From Phycomyces nitens (Eukaryota > Mucoromycota > Mucoromycetes > Mucorales > Phycomycetaceae): 64,000 nucleotides of DNA. The stretch lies in NCBI GenBank assembly GCA_022702545.1, contig JAHRBC010000001.1:9610001-9674000 (forward strand), given 5' to 3'. The position numbers were made by a program, and so were the translations under genes. Positions 11,542 to 22,028 of the stretch are shown here, in pieces; the first letter of the stretch is position 1; every line of letters begins with the position of its first letter. The notes beneath the pieces are model-generated. The model was not told the origin of the DNA. It made no database searches and saw only the letters and a list, made by a program, of their open reading frames with translations.

Positions 11542-12521
11542 TTATATATTTACCTCATCACTTCTCCATCTCGGCCGAGCAACATTCAACACATGCACCT
11601 TGTAATCTGGCTCCAACTCCTCTGTCTCCAACTCCCCATCTGACATCACTTCTTTTTTAAGAACATGGAGATAAGCCATCTCAGCTGCGTTGCCTGGCTT
11701 ATCTCCCATGTCTTTGTCAATCACCCTCCAGTTGCTCTTGTATGTCACAATTCAACGCTGGAGGATCTATATGTAATATAATATGAGAAAACTGAAAATA
11801 TTTTAAATCAATCATTTTGTATAAACCTCAGCAATCCTGCTGTTAGATCGGCCTTTTTGCTTTTTGGCCTCATCTTGTTCGGGTGTCATACAAGCTTTAC
11901 GGTGGGAATGCTTGTAATTGTTCTTGATCTTATTTACCACCATATCAGGCCAAAACCCAGAAGCTTCAGGCTGTGAAAGAATATACTCCTTCAAGTAACT
12001 GATGATTGCAACATTATCAGGATGATTAATCTGCTTGTTCTCATTCCATCTTTTTCTGCTGTTGTTTTCAGCAATCAGACCTGGGTTATCTGAATCCAAG
12101 TTCTTCTTCCACATCTTGCCTTTAATGAGACCCTGGATATAATTTGAGTTAAACATACCAGGATGATTCTACCAGTATTGCTGATACTGATAGACTTCTT
12201 GGATACAACAGCAGGAGCCATTGCAATTGGGACAAATGATGCCATACGAGCCTCACTATTGGCATGAGCATTGGCCAAATTGCTAACGGCTGTCTTGGTC
12301 TCTTTGTTTGTATCAAACAACATGCCAAGTCTTTGGTTGACAGTTGCAATTTCAACCCGGACAGTCTTTATCTCATCAAAAAGATCTTTGAACTGCTGGT
12401 CCCTATTGTTGCTTAGAGGAATGCTTGGGCCAAGTTGGTGTTGCTCAATATGACCAGCTGTCACCTGCTGAGAAGAACTGGCCTCTCGATTTGCTCTTGA
12501 TCTGGTAGAATTGGGAGGCAT
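11542..12521 (-). CDS. Second (accessory) gene of the CACTA element, convergent with the transposase
   Basis: Not recognised by domain. Exon 1 starts at 12521 with a Ser/Arg/Gln-rich stretch followed by a probable helical segment (FDEIKTVRVEIATVNQRLGML, possible coiled coil). Exon 2 (12132 to about 11812) continues with GKMWKKNL, RKRWNENKQ, VAIISYLKEYILSQ and a basic stretch KIKNNYKHSHRK, suggestive of a small DNA-binding protein. A third block (about 11748-11542) carries WRVIDKDMGDKPGNAAEMAY. The exon 1/2 junction is either a 26-nt intron with good GTATGT...CAG signals (12133-12158) or a 73-nt intron with a weaker donor (12133-12205). The exon 2/3 junction could not be fixed. By position it would be the TNPA-like partner of the transposase. 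Whether it is intact is unclear. Confidence 0.5.
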
Positions 12522-12532
12522 TTTCTAGAGGC

Positions 12533-13686
12533 AAAATTAGTTAAATACTATTAAGAATTATACAAGTAAAGAGATATACATACAATATAGTTCACAGTAA
12601 GTAATAAAGATTTCTTTAAGTGATATGAAGAATATAATAATGAATTCGATATTCATCTTTTATAGCTATAAATGATTTGTGAAAGTGTAATATGAATATG
12701 AGTTTTGTGATTTGGTTTTGGACTCAATGATTTTTCTTTTAGGATATTTTTTGTTTTGTTTTACAATTTAAACCACTCTTTCGGTTCCATTTGCCTTTTC
12801 CTCTTTGCTTACTCATTTGTTCTTTTTTTTTTGAGTTACATATCCCAGTAAGTCTTTTTCCTTTTACTTTTACTTTTACTAAATGACATTGCTTGACTAC
12901 TAATAGTATTAGATATACCACAACTTATCTCACTGGTAAGATAAAGATTGACCCATACAAATATTCATTTTCTTACTAAACATTTATAAATTATAGATAC
13001 TGTGCACTTTACACGGCTGAGAACCATAGCAGTATATAATATGTTATATATAATCAATAACACTATAACCCCATGTAGACTAACACTCATATTCTATTAT
13101 CTTACTCTCATAGATCTTGCAATATTATATTTAAATATTAGTCATACTTTTTGCGAGTGTATTATAAGTATAACTTCTCTGTTATATTCTCTATTCATAA
13201 TACATTATTAACATCTTTGTTGTTTTCAATTCAGTACCAAGTATGCTGAATCTGCCTCAAGTAAGTTTTCTCTCTCTCTAATGGTAAAAGACATAATACA
13301 TAAACCTAATCAATGTTTTGTTTTCAGTATAGAGATTCACATTATATATCCAAGTAGTATTCCTATTTTATATTCAATTGCTGTAAATTGTTTTTGCTCA
13401 TTTCAACTGCATTTGTAAAAGGTAATCCATAATGTTAATATATGAATAGCCCATGCTTTGAATAGATAACTAGGCAATCCAACTAGAAAATAAATATTTT
13501 TTATGAAATAAATTTTTTTTCGTAAACTATTTCCCATAAATTGTTCTTTTAAAGAAGCTTGAGAAAATGGTTCTGGACAATTATATCAAGAAATATCAAT
13601 AGAATACATAATATGATATCCAATAGAAACTGCCATATAGTGGTAGGCAGTGACACTCCACACTGCTGACAGATGAAAGACCTTTC
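12533..13686. other. AT-rich right part of the CACTA element, no gene seen
   Basis: No reading frame with recognisable content. It contains the presumed promoter side of the accessory gene (upstream of 12521) and the subterminal region. Confidence 0.5.
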
Positions 13687-13955
13687 TGTTGTATTTGCAC
13701 ATCTATATGTATGACAAAGACATATATAATCAATCCCAGTATTCAATATAACTGGTGAATCTAACACGGACTATGAATTACAACATCAGTATAAAAGGAA
13801 CAGGAACACAGACTAGCAACATCATCTTAATTGATACCAACTTTTTCTACCTCATTAAAAACCACACTATACAAAGTCTCACTTTACTCACAACATCTCT
13901 CTATTTCATTACCTTTATTATCACATTTTACTATATTCCTACCCTAAATACATCA
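13687..13955 (+). repeat. Solo LTR, family B
   Basis: 269 bp with the same start (TGTTGTATTTGC) and end (ACATCA) as the 5' LTR of element B, in opposite genomic orientation, differing at roughly ten positions by eye. Perfect target duplication CTTTC at 13682-13686 and 13956-13960. This copy fixes the LTR end, and so the position of the primer-binding site, in element B. Confidence 0.95.
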
Positions 13956-14231
13956 CTTTCAAAAACACTGTCTTTTAAATAGAAATAGACTGATCACAAT
14001 TGGAAATGTAAAAAAATATTGATCCTAATTGAGTTTTCTGGGTTCATGGTAACTAAAGGAACCATTGTCCACGCACAGACTATTCTGTCTGCCAAAAGAA
14101 ACAATTCATTCCATATGTGCCCATGTATCTGTAGCTCAGATAAATTTTCATCAGAACCCAGGTTTTATTGTCACTATTTCTCAGAATTCTACTTTATTTC
14201 ACATATGAAAATTGGGGTCATTTTTGCAGTG

Positions 14232-14900
14232 AGAGAGACCCCATTATATATTTATAAGCAGTTATCTATGAATAATAAAATATATTGAGTAAAAAATATA
14301 TTTACAAGTGAAAGAAAAGAATTAATTACCAGAGTATTTTGTGGTAATATTTAGGCACAAAAGAATATAAAAAATAAAAAGGAAAAATAAATACTTTGTA
14401 TTAAAAGGCTGTTTGGCCCTGATAAAATGCGGGCAATAAAAATGATAATCCAAAAGAATATGCCTGCCGTCATTTTCATATCTTTGTAATTTATAGTTTA
14501 TTAGGTTGAAAAAGATGTCTAGATATAGAACAAGAGTATACACAATGCTGTTAAATAACAATAAAGCTACAAGACAATTCATTATTTTCGGTCAACCTCT
14601 TTACTTGTAAGTATACTAGTCATATTTCTCTTTCTTCTTATGAGAATAACCATGATAATAATTGATTTATTTATTATTTCTACTACAATTAATTTCACGG
14701 CATAGTTATAAGAAGTAGAAATAAATCACAAACAAATATCATGCCTAAAAGGCTCTACTTTATTATTCTATCCAATAGAACATATTGAATATTATAATCG
14801 CTGTCAAAAATAAAAAAGTTTATTATATTTAACTTCAGTCTACTAATGGTAAGATAATATAGTAGTTTGCTATGAATGAAACCACTCAATTTTTGTAGTG
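14232..14900 (-). mobile_element. MITE-like CACTA element Y4, truncated
   Basis: Matches the inner part and one end of Y1 (22029-23774) in reverse orientation and finishes in the terminus TTTTTGTAGTG at 14900. Its other half is missing. The break coincides with the proposed right end of the autonomous CACTA element, which probably inserted into it. Confidence 0.75.
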
Positions 14901-15186
14901 TTAGAAAAGAAAAGTGTATATCTTACAGAGATTGCCAAGTGTAAAAAGGACAAACCGTATTGTAATATGGCCGTAAAAAGTTTTTGCTCTTTTGTTTCTG
15001 GGGGAAAAAAGAGCAAGCTGCATTTCATTCCTAAATCAAAGGTAATCAAGCTAAAGATGGTTCAATTGGGATGTCAATCAGGTGTTTATAACCGTGCCAA
15101 TCTTACATGAAGGAGGCTCATTTTGTTTTAATTCAAAGAGTCATTGCAAAGACAAGACAAGAGAAGCAAAAAGAAAAAGAAAAAAG
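14901..15186 (+). other. Host sequence left of element C, unidentified Cys/Lys-rich reading frame
   Basis: A short open frame (14898-15110) reads KCKKDKPYCNMAVKSFCSFV and then KKSKLHFIPKSK. A second frame ends in a Lys/Arg run immediately before the insertion. With element C removed, it joins 31571-31819. I do not recognise the product. It may be a broken host gene or part of an older transposon. Confidence 0.35.
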
Positions 15187-15262
15187 TGTTACCGGCAAGA
15201 CTTCCCTACACATGATATGCTATCTGATATCAAGGGAGAGTCTAGCAAGGATCTTTTGGAAG

Positions 15263-15642
15263 TGTTGTATCCAACATAATCATAGATTGAAACATTAACA
15301 CAAATTACCAATATTGAAACATATTGAATAACCGACCTACTGGAAGTGCACTAAAGAGTGTACCTTTCCAAATACATTATTCATACGTAAAGACACACTA
15401 ACAACTAGTACTAACACACTGGTTAATAGTACTAAGTAAAATAACAAGTCATATCTAATAGTTGGTAGAGAGAACAGACATTACATGATATCATCATATC
15501 ATCACTAGCACTCATCTCAATGTCTATATAAACGCACAATACGAATAGCAATAGTCTTCATCTTATTTACAAATTCTTTCTCTCTTAATAAACAAAGTCT
15601 CACCGTACTCTTGTCCGTGCTTTGTTTTCCTCTGATTTAACA
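15263..15642 (+). repeat. 5' LTR of element A
   Basis: TGTTGTATCC...TTTAACA, 380 bp. It includes a TATATAAA box near 15523-15532 and, about 75 bp downstream, the block ACAAAGTCTCACCGTAC. The octamer TCACCGTA within it (15600-15607) is complementary to the sequence just behind the LTR. Confidence 0.95.
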
Positions 15643-15655
15643 TTTTTTACGGTGA
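15643..15655 (+). other. Putative self-priming primer-binding site, element A
   Basis: Five T residues then TACGGTGA (15648-15655), directly after the LTR. It is the exact complement of TCACCGTA in the LTR. In family B the same two positions read TAAAGTGA and TCACTTTA, so two base pairs covary. No TGG start is present for a tRNA primer. Confidence 0.65.
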
Positions 15656-15692
15656 ACTCTTTTTAAACCAACTACAAAACCCAATTTCCGTC

Positions 15693-18600
15693 ATGTCTGT
15701 CCAGCAAGCAAACAACTCTCCTATTTTGGCCGCCTTGAGTGACCTCAGCATGTCTGAAGCCGCTGCTCCCAGCCAGCCCGTCAAGTCCTTGGCCGCCATC
15801 TCGCATCTCCGTGAGAGACTCTCTGCCTGTACTGTTGCCCTGGCTGATGCCATTGAGCAAGATCAGCCTGATGAGGCCAAAGCTCACCTCCGCCAGAGCA
15901 TTACGTCAATGGAGGGCGATCTAACCCTTTTGCTCTCCGCTCACGCCCACCTGGTCCGTCCTGAACCTGTCTTTGCCGCACAGACAGCCCACCAATCTCG
16001 CGTTGTCCCTCATGAGCTTCCTGTCTTCCAGTGGCAGGGAAACGAGTGGGATAGCACCCAGAAGACTTATTCCTCTATTGAGGAATGCCTCAACAAGTTT
16101 GAGGATGTTTTGCTGTCCTACAGCCTCAACCTCAACGAGGACTGGCACCATCTTCTCCCCATGGTTCTCTCAAGAGAACAACGTTCCTGGTTCGACGACT
16201 ACCTCCATAGTTCTCCCAATCTCCCCTGGTCCTTTGCTCGTGGTGCCTTTGTGAAGGCATATGGTATCAACGACGTGGAGCGTCGCGTCCAGCTCACCCA
16301 GGAGCTCATGATGATGAAGATGTCCCCCAAGGAATCCGTCAATCAGTATACCGACAGATTCCAGCGGGTGCGCAGGGAAGCCCAGATCAATGATGATCTC
16401 CTCATGTCTGTGGCATACACTGGTTCCCTGCTCCCCGAGCTCTCCAGACAGGTGTCCCTACTACAAGTCAACATGCCTCTGGAGAAAAGAGACACGATCG
16501 ACCAAGCTGCTTCCCTTGCCAGGTCCATCTACAGCAAGGTAATCACCAGCCGCCCTTCTGGTTCTCTTGCTTCGTCCGTGACCTCTTCTTCGGCCACATC
16601 TGTCTCTGCCTCTGCTTCTCCTGCTCGTTCCCCCTCTGGTCCCACTTCTGCTTCTGTTGGCCGTTCCGCCGGTTCCTCTCGTGTGTCTTCACACAGTCAT
16701 GACCGCTTTGCCGTCAAGCGCTGTACCTTGCATGGCAAGGGAAACCATGACTCAGAAGATTGCCGAGTTCTCAAGAACGTCCTGGCCACCAAGGGTGGTA
16801 ATCGTGTGGAGAAGCACGCCACCAACACCAACAAGTACGTTGGGTCCTCTCCGTGTCGCTGGTGTGGTGAAGTCTGGTCACCAAGACACCGCTGCTCTTC
16901 TGTCTCCGGCTCTTCCAGTTCTACGTTGGGCTCTGCTCGGGGCTCTGCTCCCCACTTCGCCGTCCGTTCTGCCCACGCCGTCGTGGAAGACCCTCTCGTT
17001 CCCTTGGATGCCAGCTCATCCGAGGATGACCAGTCCATGGAAATGGACTTGGAACAGTGCTCTCCTTGTAAGTACACGAGCACTAACATAGATATCTCTC
17101 AACGGTCTACTCACTCTTATCTTGTTCCCATCTCCTTAGAAGGCGAGCAACTGTGGGCATTGGTGGACACCGAGGCTACTATCAGTTCGGTGAACACCAA
17201 AATCTGTAGCAAATTTGGTTGGGCCATACTTCCCCGCAAGGGAAAGATCGTGTTGGCAACCAAGGACGTTACAACCCATAGACTAGGAGTTACAAATAAA
17301 ATAAATGTTTCATATAATGATAAAAAGATAGCACACTCGTTTGAAGTTATGGATCTCGCTGAGAATATAGATGTTAGTATTGGTACAGACTTGATGCCTA
17401 GCCTTGGCATTCATTTGTTAGGACTGGCAACTAGTTGGTATGGATCTAACGCGCCTCAGGCCCCTACTCCCATAATTGAAAAAGAAGAACCCAATAATTC
17501 ACCAGCTGGAACACCTGCTGAACATAATACTTTCATGAAGGCTCTTTTACCCTTTATTAAATCAAACGAAACTATCCCCATTTCCTCATTCTGTACAGTT
17601 AAAGAGTCTATCGTACGTCAACCTACTCCTCCAGGTCAGGTAGTCTATCGGCGTCAATATCCCATCGCTCTGCAACTTGTACCACTGATGGCCAAACACA
17701 TCAAACAATGGCTAACTGACGGCACAATCCAGTGTGCACCCGTCAACACTAAGTGGAATAGCCCACTTACCTTCGCACCCAAGAAAGATGAGTTTGGCAA
17801 CCCAACAGGAAAGAGACCTTGCCTGGATCCCAGAGCAATCAACACTCTGCTGCCAGATGACAGGTTCCCTCTGCCACTCATTTCCGAGCTCTTCCACAAG
17901 CTACGAGGTGCCACCATATTCACCACTCTCAACCTCAAGAGTGCATTCCATCGCTTTAAGATTCATGAGGATGATCGACACAAGACCACATTCACATTCG
18001 AAGGCAATCAGTATATGTTTCGTGGATGTCCATTCAGCCTCAAGCCTTTATCATCCAAGTTTCAACGTGTTGTGAATCTCATTTACCATGACACTCCATA
18101 TGTTACTGCCTTTGTGGATGATATCGTAGTCTTTTCCACTAACATGACCGACCATGTTAAACACGTCCAAACCGCCGTTCAAAAGCTTACAGACGTCAAC
18201 CTCATTCTTAATCCACAGAAATGTCACTTCGCGCAAACTTCTGTATCTTTACTGGGTTTCACTGTGAGTACAAGAGGTGTTGATCTCGACGCTCGCAAAG
18301 TTCATAATGCCAACATCTGGCCTCAACCCAAGTCTGGCAAAGACATTCAAAGATTCCTCGGTCTCGTCAATTACTTTCGCGAGCATATTCCAAACTTGTC
18401 GCAACTGTCATCTCCACTCGATAAACTGCGCAATGCTGACTCATTACAAGGGTTATGGACTGAGGAACAAACACAAGCTTTTTCCAAGCTCAAACACGCA
18501 CTTACCCACGCACCAGTTATAAGCCACCCGGACACCAATCAGCCTTTCCTGGTTGCCACGGACGCCTCTAACACTGGAATAGGCGCAGTGCTCTATCAGA

Positions 18601-20360
18601 TCATCAACAACCAATATCGTTACATTGGCTTCATGGCTCGCTCTCTCTCCAAGTCTGAACGTAACTATCCTGTTACCAAACGTGAACTCCTGGGTATTGT
18701 CTACGCCCTGACCAAATTCCACAAGTTTCTGTGGGGTAACAAATTCACGTTGTACACGGACCACAAGGCACTCACCTACCTTCACACACAAGAGATCGCC
18801 AATCCTATGATGATTAACTGGCTTGACGTGCTCTGCGACTATAACTACGACATAGTTCACAGACCTGGCATTGCAAATATTTTACCAGATGCTCTATCAC
18901 GCCTTTTCACCTCGGAAAAACCGCTGGGGGAGGATAAAACCATAGAACCCTCTATGAAGCATCCGGCAAAAGCAGTACAGAAACCATCACATGCCCTTCA
19001 ACGAATGCACAACACAAGCGAAATGATTACACCACCAATCAAAGACAGACAGCATATCCTCAATCAAGCACATCTACTCGGCCACTTTGGTACAGATGCT
19101 ATAGTCAATGCTATACACAGTGATGGACTCCACTGGACTAACCTCAAGCAAGACGCCACAGAAACGGTAAAGAACTGCTTGAACTGTCAACGATTCAATG
19201 TCACAAAACACAGTTATCATCCGCTGAAACCTATTACTGCCAGTCAACCAGGTGAACACTGGGCCATTGATCTTGCTGGTCCATACACCACCTCACACAA
19301 TGGCAACCATTATATCCTAGTAATGGTTGACATCTTCTCCCGATTCTGTATACTCCGTGCAATTCCCGACAAGACATCCTTAACAATTGCAAGACAACTT
19401 GTTCAGATCTTCTGTGACTATGGATTACCTAAGATCCTACAGTCAGACAACAGTACCGAGTTTGTCAATGAACTCGTCAAGACATTCACCCAGGCAGCAG
19501 GAATCGATCATCGCCTAGTGACCCCATATCATCCGAGAGCAAATGGTGTGGCTGAGAAATGGGTACACACAGCAAAGGAAGTCATAAACAAGAGAACACA
19601 AGGAGCAAAGCAAGACTGGGATTTATACATCCCAAGTACGCAACTGGCCATAAACAGCAAACATGCTAAACTACATGGCACACGTCCCTTCACTCTCATG
19701 TTTGCCAGACAACCGACCGATTTCTCTGACTACCGAAAAACGGAAAGTACACACACTTCTCCAAACTGTCTAAAAGAAAGAAAGGACCGTATCGAACAAA
19801 TGGAGACTGTCGTATTCCCTGCTATCCGAGAACGTATCAAGGCCACACAAGCAGCAGACAAGGGAAGACACGATAAGGGCCATAATATCATAATGGAGTT
19901 TCCCAATGACAGCAACGTGATGATCAAGAATATCCTCAAAAAATCCAAGACCGATCCAAGATATGAGGGACCATTCACAGTCAAGGGCAGAACAAAAGGA
20001 GGCAGCTACATCTTGCAAGACAAAACGGGCGCACTTTTATCAAGAAACATTCCGCCCTCGCAAATTAAGCTGATATCCCAAGATACCGTTATCTCTTCTG
20101 ACAATTTCTACGAGATACAAGCCATCATTGACCATCGTAAAGACAAAGGCGACTATCTTTACAGAGTACGTTGGAAAAACTATGCACCAGATCAAGACAC
20201 TTGGGAACCAACCAGTCACTTCAACGATTTGAGCATTATTGACAAATACTGGCAAAGACGAGGTGCTGAACAACCTCAGAAACAATCTACGATCAAACAT
20301 AACAAGCGCACCAGGTCATCCCAAGAACCTACACGATCCAGTAAACGCAGACGCAACTGA
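15693..20360 (+). CDS. Gag-Pol polyprotein of element A, single ORF, with active-site substitutions
   Basis: 1555 residues with gag and pol fused in frame. Gag occupies about 1-430, with a Ser-rich linker and a CRWCGEVWSPRHRC zinc-like motif near 388. The protease region is at about 485-580, RT about 680-860, RNase H about 930-1060, integrase about 1110-1400, and a chromodomain (YRVRWKNYAPDQDTWEP) near 1488-1510. FVDD in RT and the integrase D,D,E residues are present. Odd residues: protease DTE instead of DTG (Glu494), RT LNL instead of LDL (Asn747, the first catalytic Asp), PFSL instead of PFGL (Ser782), and integrase DNST instead of DNGT (Ser1254). Families B and E, and mostly C, keep the usual residues. 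The start is the first ATG after the primer-binding region. Expected product: a Tf1-like single polyprotein, probably non-functional for reverse transcription. Confidence 0.93.
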   Translation: MSVQQANNSPILAALSDLSMSEAAAPSQPVKSLAAISHLRERLSACTVALADAIEQDQPDEAKAHLRQSITSMEGDLTLLLSAHAHLVRPEPVFAAQTAHQSRVVPHELPVFQWQGNEWDSTQKTYSSIEECLNKFEDVLLSYSLNLNEDWHHLLPMVLSREQRSWFDDYLHSSPNLPWSFARGAFVKAYGINDVERRVQLTQELMMMKMSPKESVNQYTDRFQRVRREAQINDDLLMSVAYTGSLLPELSRQVSLLQVNMPLEKRDTIDQAASLARSIYSKVITSRPSGSLASSVTSSSATSVSASASPARSPSGPTSASVGRSAGSSRVSSHSHDRFAVKRCTLHGKGNHDSEDCRVLKNVLATKGGNRVEKHATNTNKYVGSSPCRWCGEVWSPRHRCSSVSGSSSSTLGSARGSAPHFAVRSAHAVVEDPLVPLDASSSEDDQSMEMDLEQCSPCKYTSTNIDISQRSTHSYLVPISLEGEQLWALVDTEATISSVNTKICSKFGWAILPRKGKIVLATKDVTTHRLGVTNKINVSYNDKKIAHSFEVMDLAENIDVSIGTDLMPSLGIHLLGLATSWYGSNAPQAPTPIIEKEEPNNSPAGTPAEHNTFMKALLPFIKSNETIPISSFCTVKESIVRQPTPPGQVVYRRQYPIALQLVPLMAKHIKQWLTDGTIQCAPVNTKWNSPLTFAPKKDEFGNPTGKRPCLDPRAINTLLPDDRFPLPLISELFHKLRGATIFTTLNLKSAFHRFKIHEDDRHKTTFTFEGNQYMFRGCPFSLKPLSSKFQRVVNLIYHDTPYVTAFVDDIVVFSTNMTDHVKHVQTAVQKLTDVNLILNPQKCHFAQTSVSLLGFTVSTRGVDLDARKVHNANIWPQPKSGKDIQRFLGLVNYFREHIPNLSQLSSPLDKLRNADSLQGLWTEEQTQAFSKLKHALTHAPVISHPDTNQPFLVATDASNTGIGAVLYQIINNQYRYIGFMARSLSKSERNYPVTKRELLGIVYALTKFHKFLWGNKFTLYTDHKALTYLHTQEIANPMMINWLDVLCDYNYDIVHRPGIANILPDALSRLFTSEKPLGEDKTIEPSMKHPAKAVQKPSHALQRMHNTSEMITPPIKDRQHILNQAHLLGHFGTDAIVNAIHSDGLHWTNLKQDATETVKNCLNCQRFNVTKHSYHPLKPITASQPGEHWAIDLAGPYTTSHNGNHYILVMVDIFSRFCILRAIPDKTSLTIARQLVQIFCDYGLPKILQSDNSTEFVNELVKTFTQAAGIDHRLVTPYHPRANGVAEKWVHTAKEVINKRTQGAKQDWDLYIPSTQLAINSKHAKLHGTRPFTLMFARQPTDFSDYRKTESTHTSPNCLKERKDRIEQMETVVFPAIRERIKATQAADKGRHDKGHNIIMEFPNDSNVMIKNILKKSKTDPRYEGPFTVKGRTKGGSYILQDKTGALLSRNIPPSQIKLISQDTVISSDNFYEIQAIIDHRKDKGDYLYRVRWKNYAPDQDTWEPTSHFNDLSIIDKYWQRRGAEQPQKQSTIKHNKRTRSSQEPTRSSKRRRN

Positions 20361-20426
20361 ACTCAACGAATGCCACAGTGTATCCTTACATATGCTCCCA
20401 CAGCAATTCAAACGGTTGTTCCAACC

Positions 20427-20439
20427 TGGAGGGGGGTAA
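20427..20439 (+). other. Polypurine tract of element A
   Basis: GGAGGGGGGTAA immediately before the 3' LTR, in the position and composition of the plus-strand primer. Confidence 0.85.
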
Positions 20440-20819
20440 TGTTGTATCCAACATAATCATAGATTGAAACATTAACACAAATTACCAATATTGAAACATA
20501 TTGAATAACCGACCTACTGGAAGTGCACTAAAGAGTGTACCTTTCCAAATACATTATTCATACGTAAAGACACACTAACAACTAGTACTAACACACTGGT
20601 TAATAGTACTAAGTAAAATAACAAGTCATATCTAATAGTTGGTAGAGAGAACAGACATTACATGATATCATCATATCATCACTAGCACTCATCTCAATGT
20701 CTATATAAACGCACAATACGAATAGCAATAGTCTTCATCTTATTCACAAATTCTTTCTCTCTTAATAAACAAAGTCTCACCGTACTCTTGTCCGTGCTTT
20801 GTTTTCCTCTGATTTAACA
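20440..20819 (+). repeat. 3' LTR of element A
   Basis: Same length and termini as the 5' LTR, with a single base difference seen. Followed by the GGAAG target duplication and the remainder of the element C LTR. Confidence 0.95.
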
Positions 20820-22028
20820 GGAAGACAACTTCTGGCAGATAATAAAGTAGATGTGAATCTTTAGTAGGAAGAGAACTCTTTATTGAGTATTGCTGTCTGA
20901 ACTTATTTATAATGGCAATCTTTCACTAAGTCACGTGTTGCTGGTGACACTACTCCCCTTCTCAAGACTGTTGACCTCCGGTTCTTGGTCGAGTAGTATC
21001 CCAAAGGGAACGAAGTGAGGCCTCGCCAAGTTTGATGGGCTTTAGCAAATTTGAATAAATGTAGCTACTCAGTATTCTCCCGGTTGGTGTCTTTAATTGA
21101 TAGGTGTCTATCGCGGTAGTTCATACAACTTGAAAAGGTCCTTTCCAAGCAAATTCGAACTTCTTTCTGTTTTCCTTCTTCATGATGACCCAATCATCTA
21201 CTGCAAATGTTTGCCTCTTTCCCACCTTCTTTTCATGACTTGCTTTCATTCTTTCCATTGCTTTCTGCTGATTCTCCTGTGTTATATCCCTTGTTGTGTT
21301 CAATGGTATGATTCTGTCATATACAGTTGAACTAGCTTTGCGAGTCTCAGAAAGGTTTGGTTGCGTGGGATCTCCAGGTATCACTGGTTCATGACCATAT
21401 ACCAGGAGGAACGGGCTGTATCCTGTTACATCATGAATCCTGACTCTGGTTGCAAACAATGCTTGTTCCAAGTATTTGTCCCATTGTTCCCTTCGATTTC
21501 CAGCTAACTTGATTATCATTCCACTGAGAGTTTGATTGAACCGTTCTGTTTTTCCATTTGTTTGTGGGTGATATGGTGAGGTTTGAAGATGGTAGATGTT
21601 TTGGATGTCTAAATACTGGTGTAATATTCTGGCCATGAAGTTACATCCTTGATCAGATAGTATTTCTTTGGGGCATCCAAATAGCATCATGATTTCATAG
21701 TATATGAAATTAGCCACTGCGTCTTCTGTTGCTTTGGGTATAGCCTTGGCCACTGCCCAGTTAGTTGCGTAATCTATGGCAACAAGTATCCATTTATTAC
21801 CCCGTGGGCTGAGTGGGCACGGTCTAATAAAATTAATACCCCAATGCTCAAAAGGCTGTACAGGTGTAAGAGGGTGAAGTGCAGCTGTTTCTTGGTAATC
21901 TAGTGGATGATTTGCCATTTGACATTCAGGACAAGTGGAAATCCAGGTGCATACTTCGTCCCTCATTTTTGGCCACCATGCTCTTGAATTTAGAAGACTT
22001 AGAATACCATCTACGCCCAAGTGGCCAT

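Larger units (their letters stand above)
4732..14231 (+). mobile_element. Autonomous CACTA (EnSpm-like) element, right part; left end not seen
   Basis: Contains a Tnp2-family transposase gene (5704-11156) and a convergent second gene (11542-12521), the usual two-gene content of CACTA elements. The right terminus is taken at 14231, where the sequence ends in the inverted CACTG motif (reverse complement CACTGCAAAAATGACCCC), and 14232 onward is recognisable MITE Y sequence. No matching left terminus lies between 4732 and 5704. Element B apparently inserted into the left part, so that end should be left of the window. Later insertions inside it are element X (6286-8386), a solo LTR A within X, and a solo LTR B (13687-13955). 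Confidence 0.6.
15263..20819 (+). mobile_element. Full-length Ty3/gypsy chromodomain retrotransposon, family A
   Basis: 5557 bp with two 380-bp LTRs that differ by one base by my reading (T/C in CTTATYTACAAATTC-type context), a single gag-pol ORF, a polypurine tract and a perfect GGAAG target duplication (15258-15262, 20820-20824). Near-identical LTRs mean recent insertion. Several active-site substitutions in the ORF mean this copy is probably not autonomous. Two further family members occur as solo LTRs (6934-7313 and 31151-31532). Confidence 0.97.
15187..20949 (-). repeat. 3' LTR of element C, interrupted by element A
   Basis: Two pieces, 15187-15262 and 20825-20949, together about 200 bp, matching the right LTR piece by piece. 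The GGAAG target duplication of element A separates them. On the minus strand the LTR starts TGTCACCAGC and is preceded by a purine-rich tract (AAGGGGAGTAG). Confidence 0.9.

Noticed and set aside
13549..13982. ORFs overlapping the solo LTR B, also seen in the element B LTR (4472-4663)
   Set aside because: Shared because the LTR is shared; LTRs are non-coding here.
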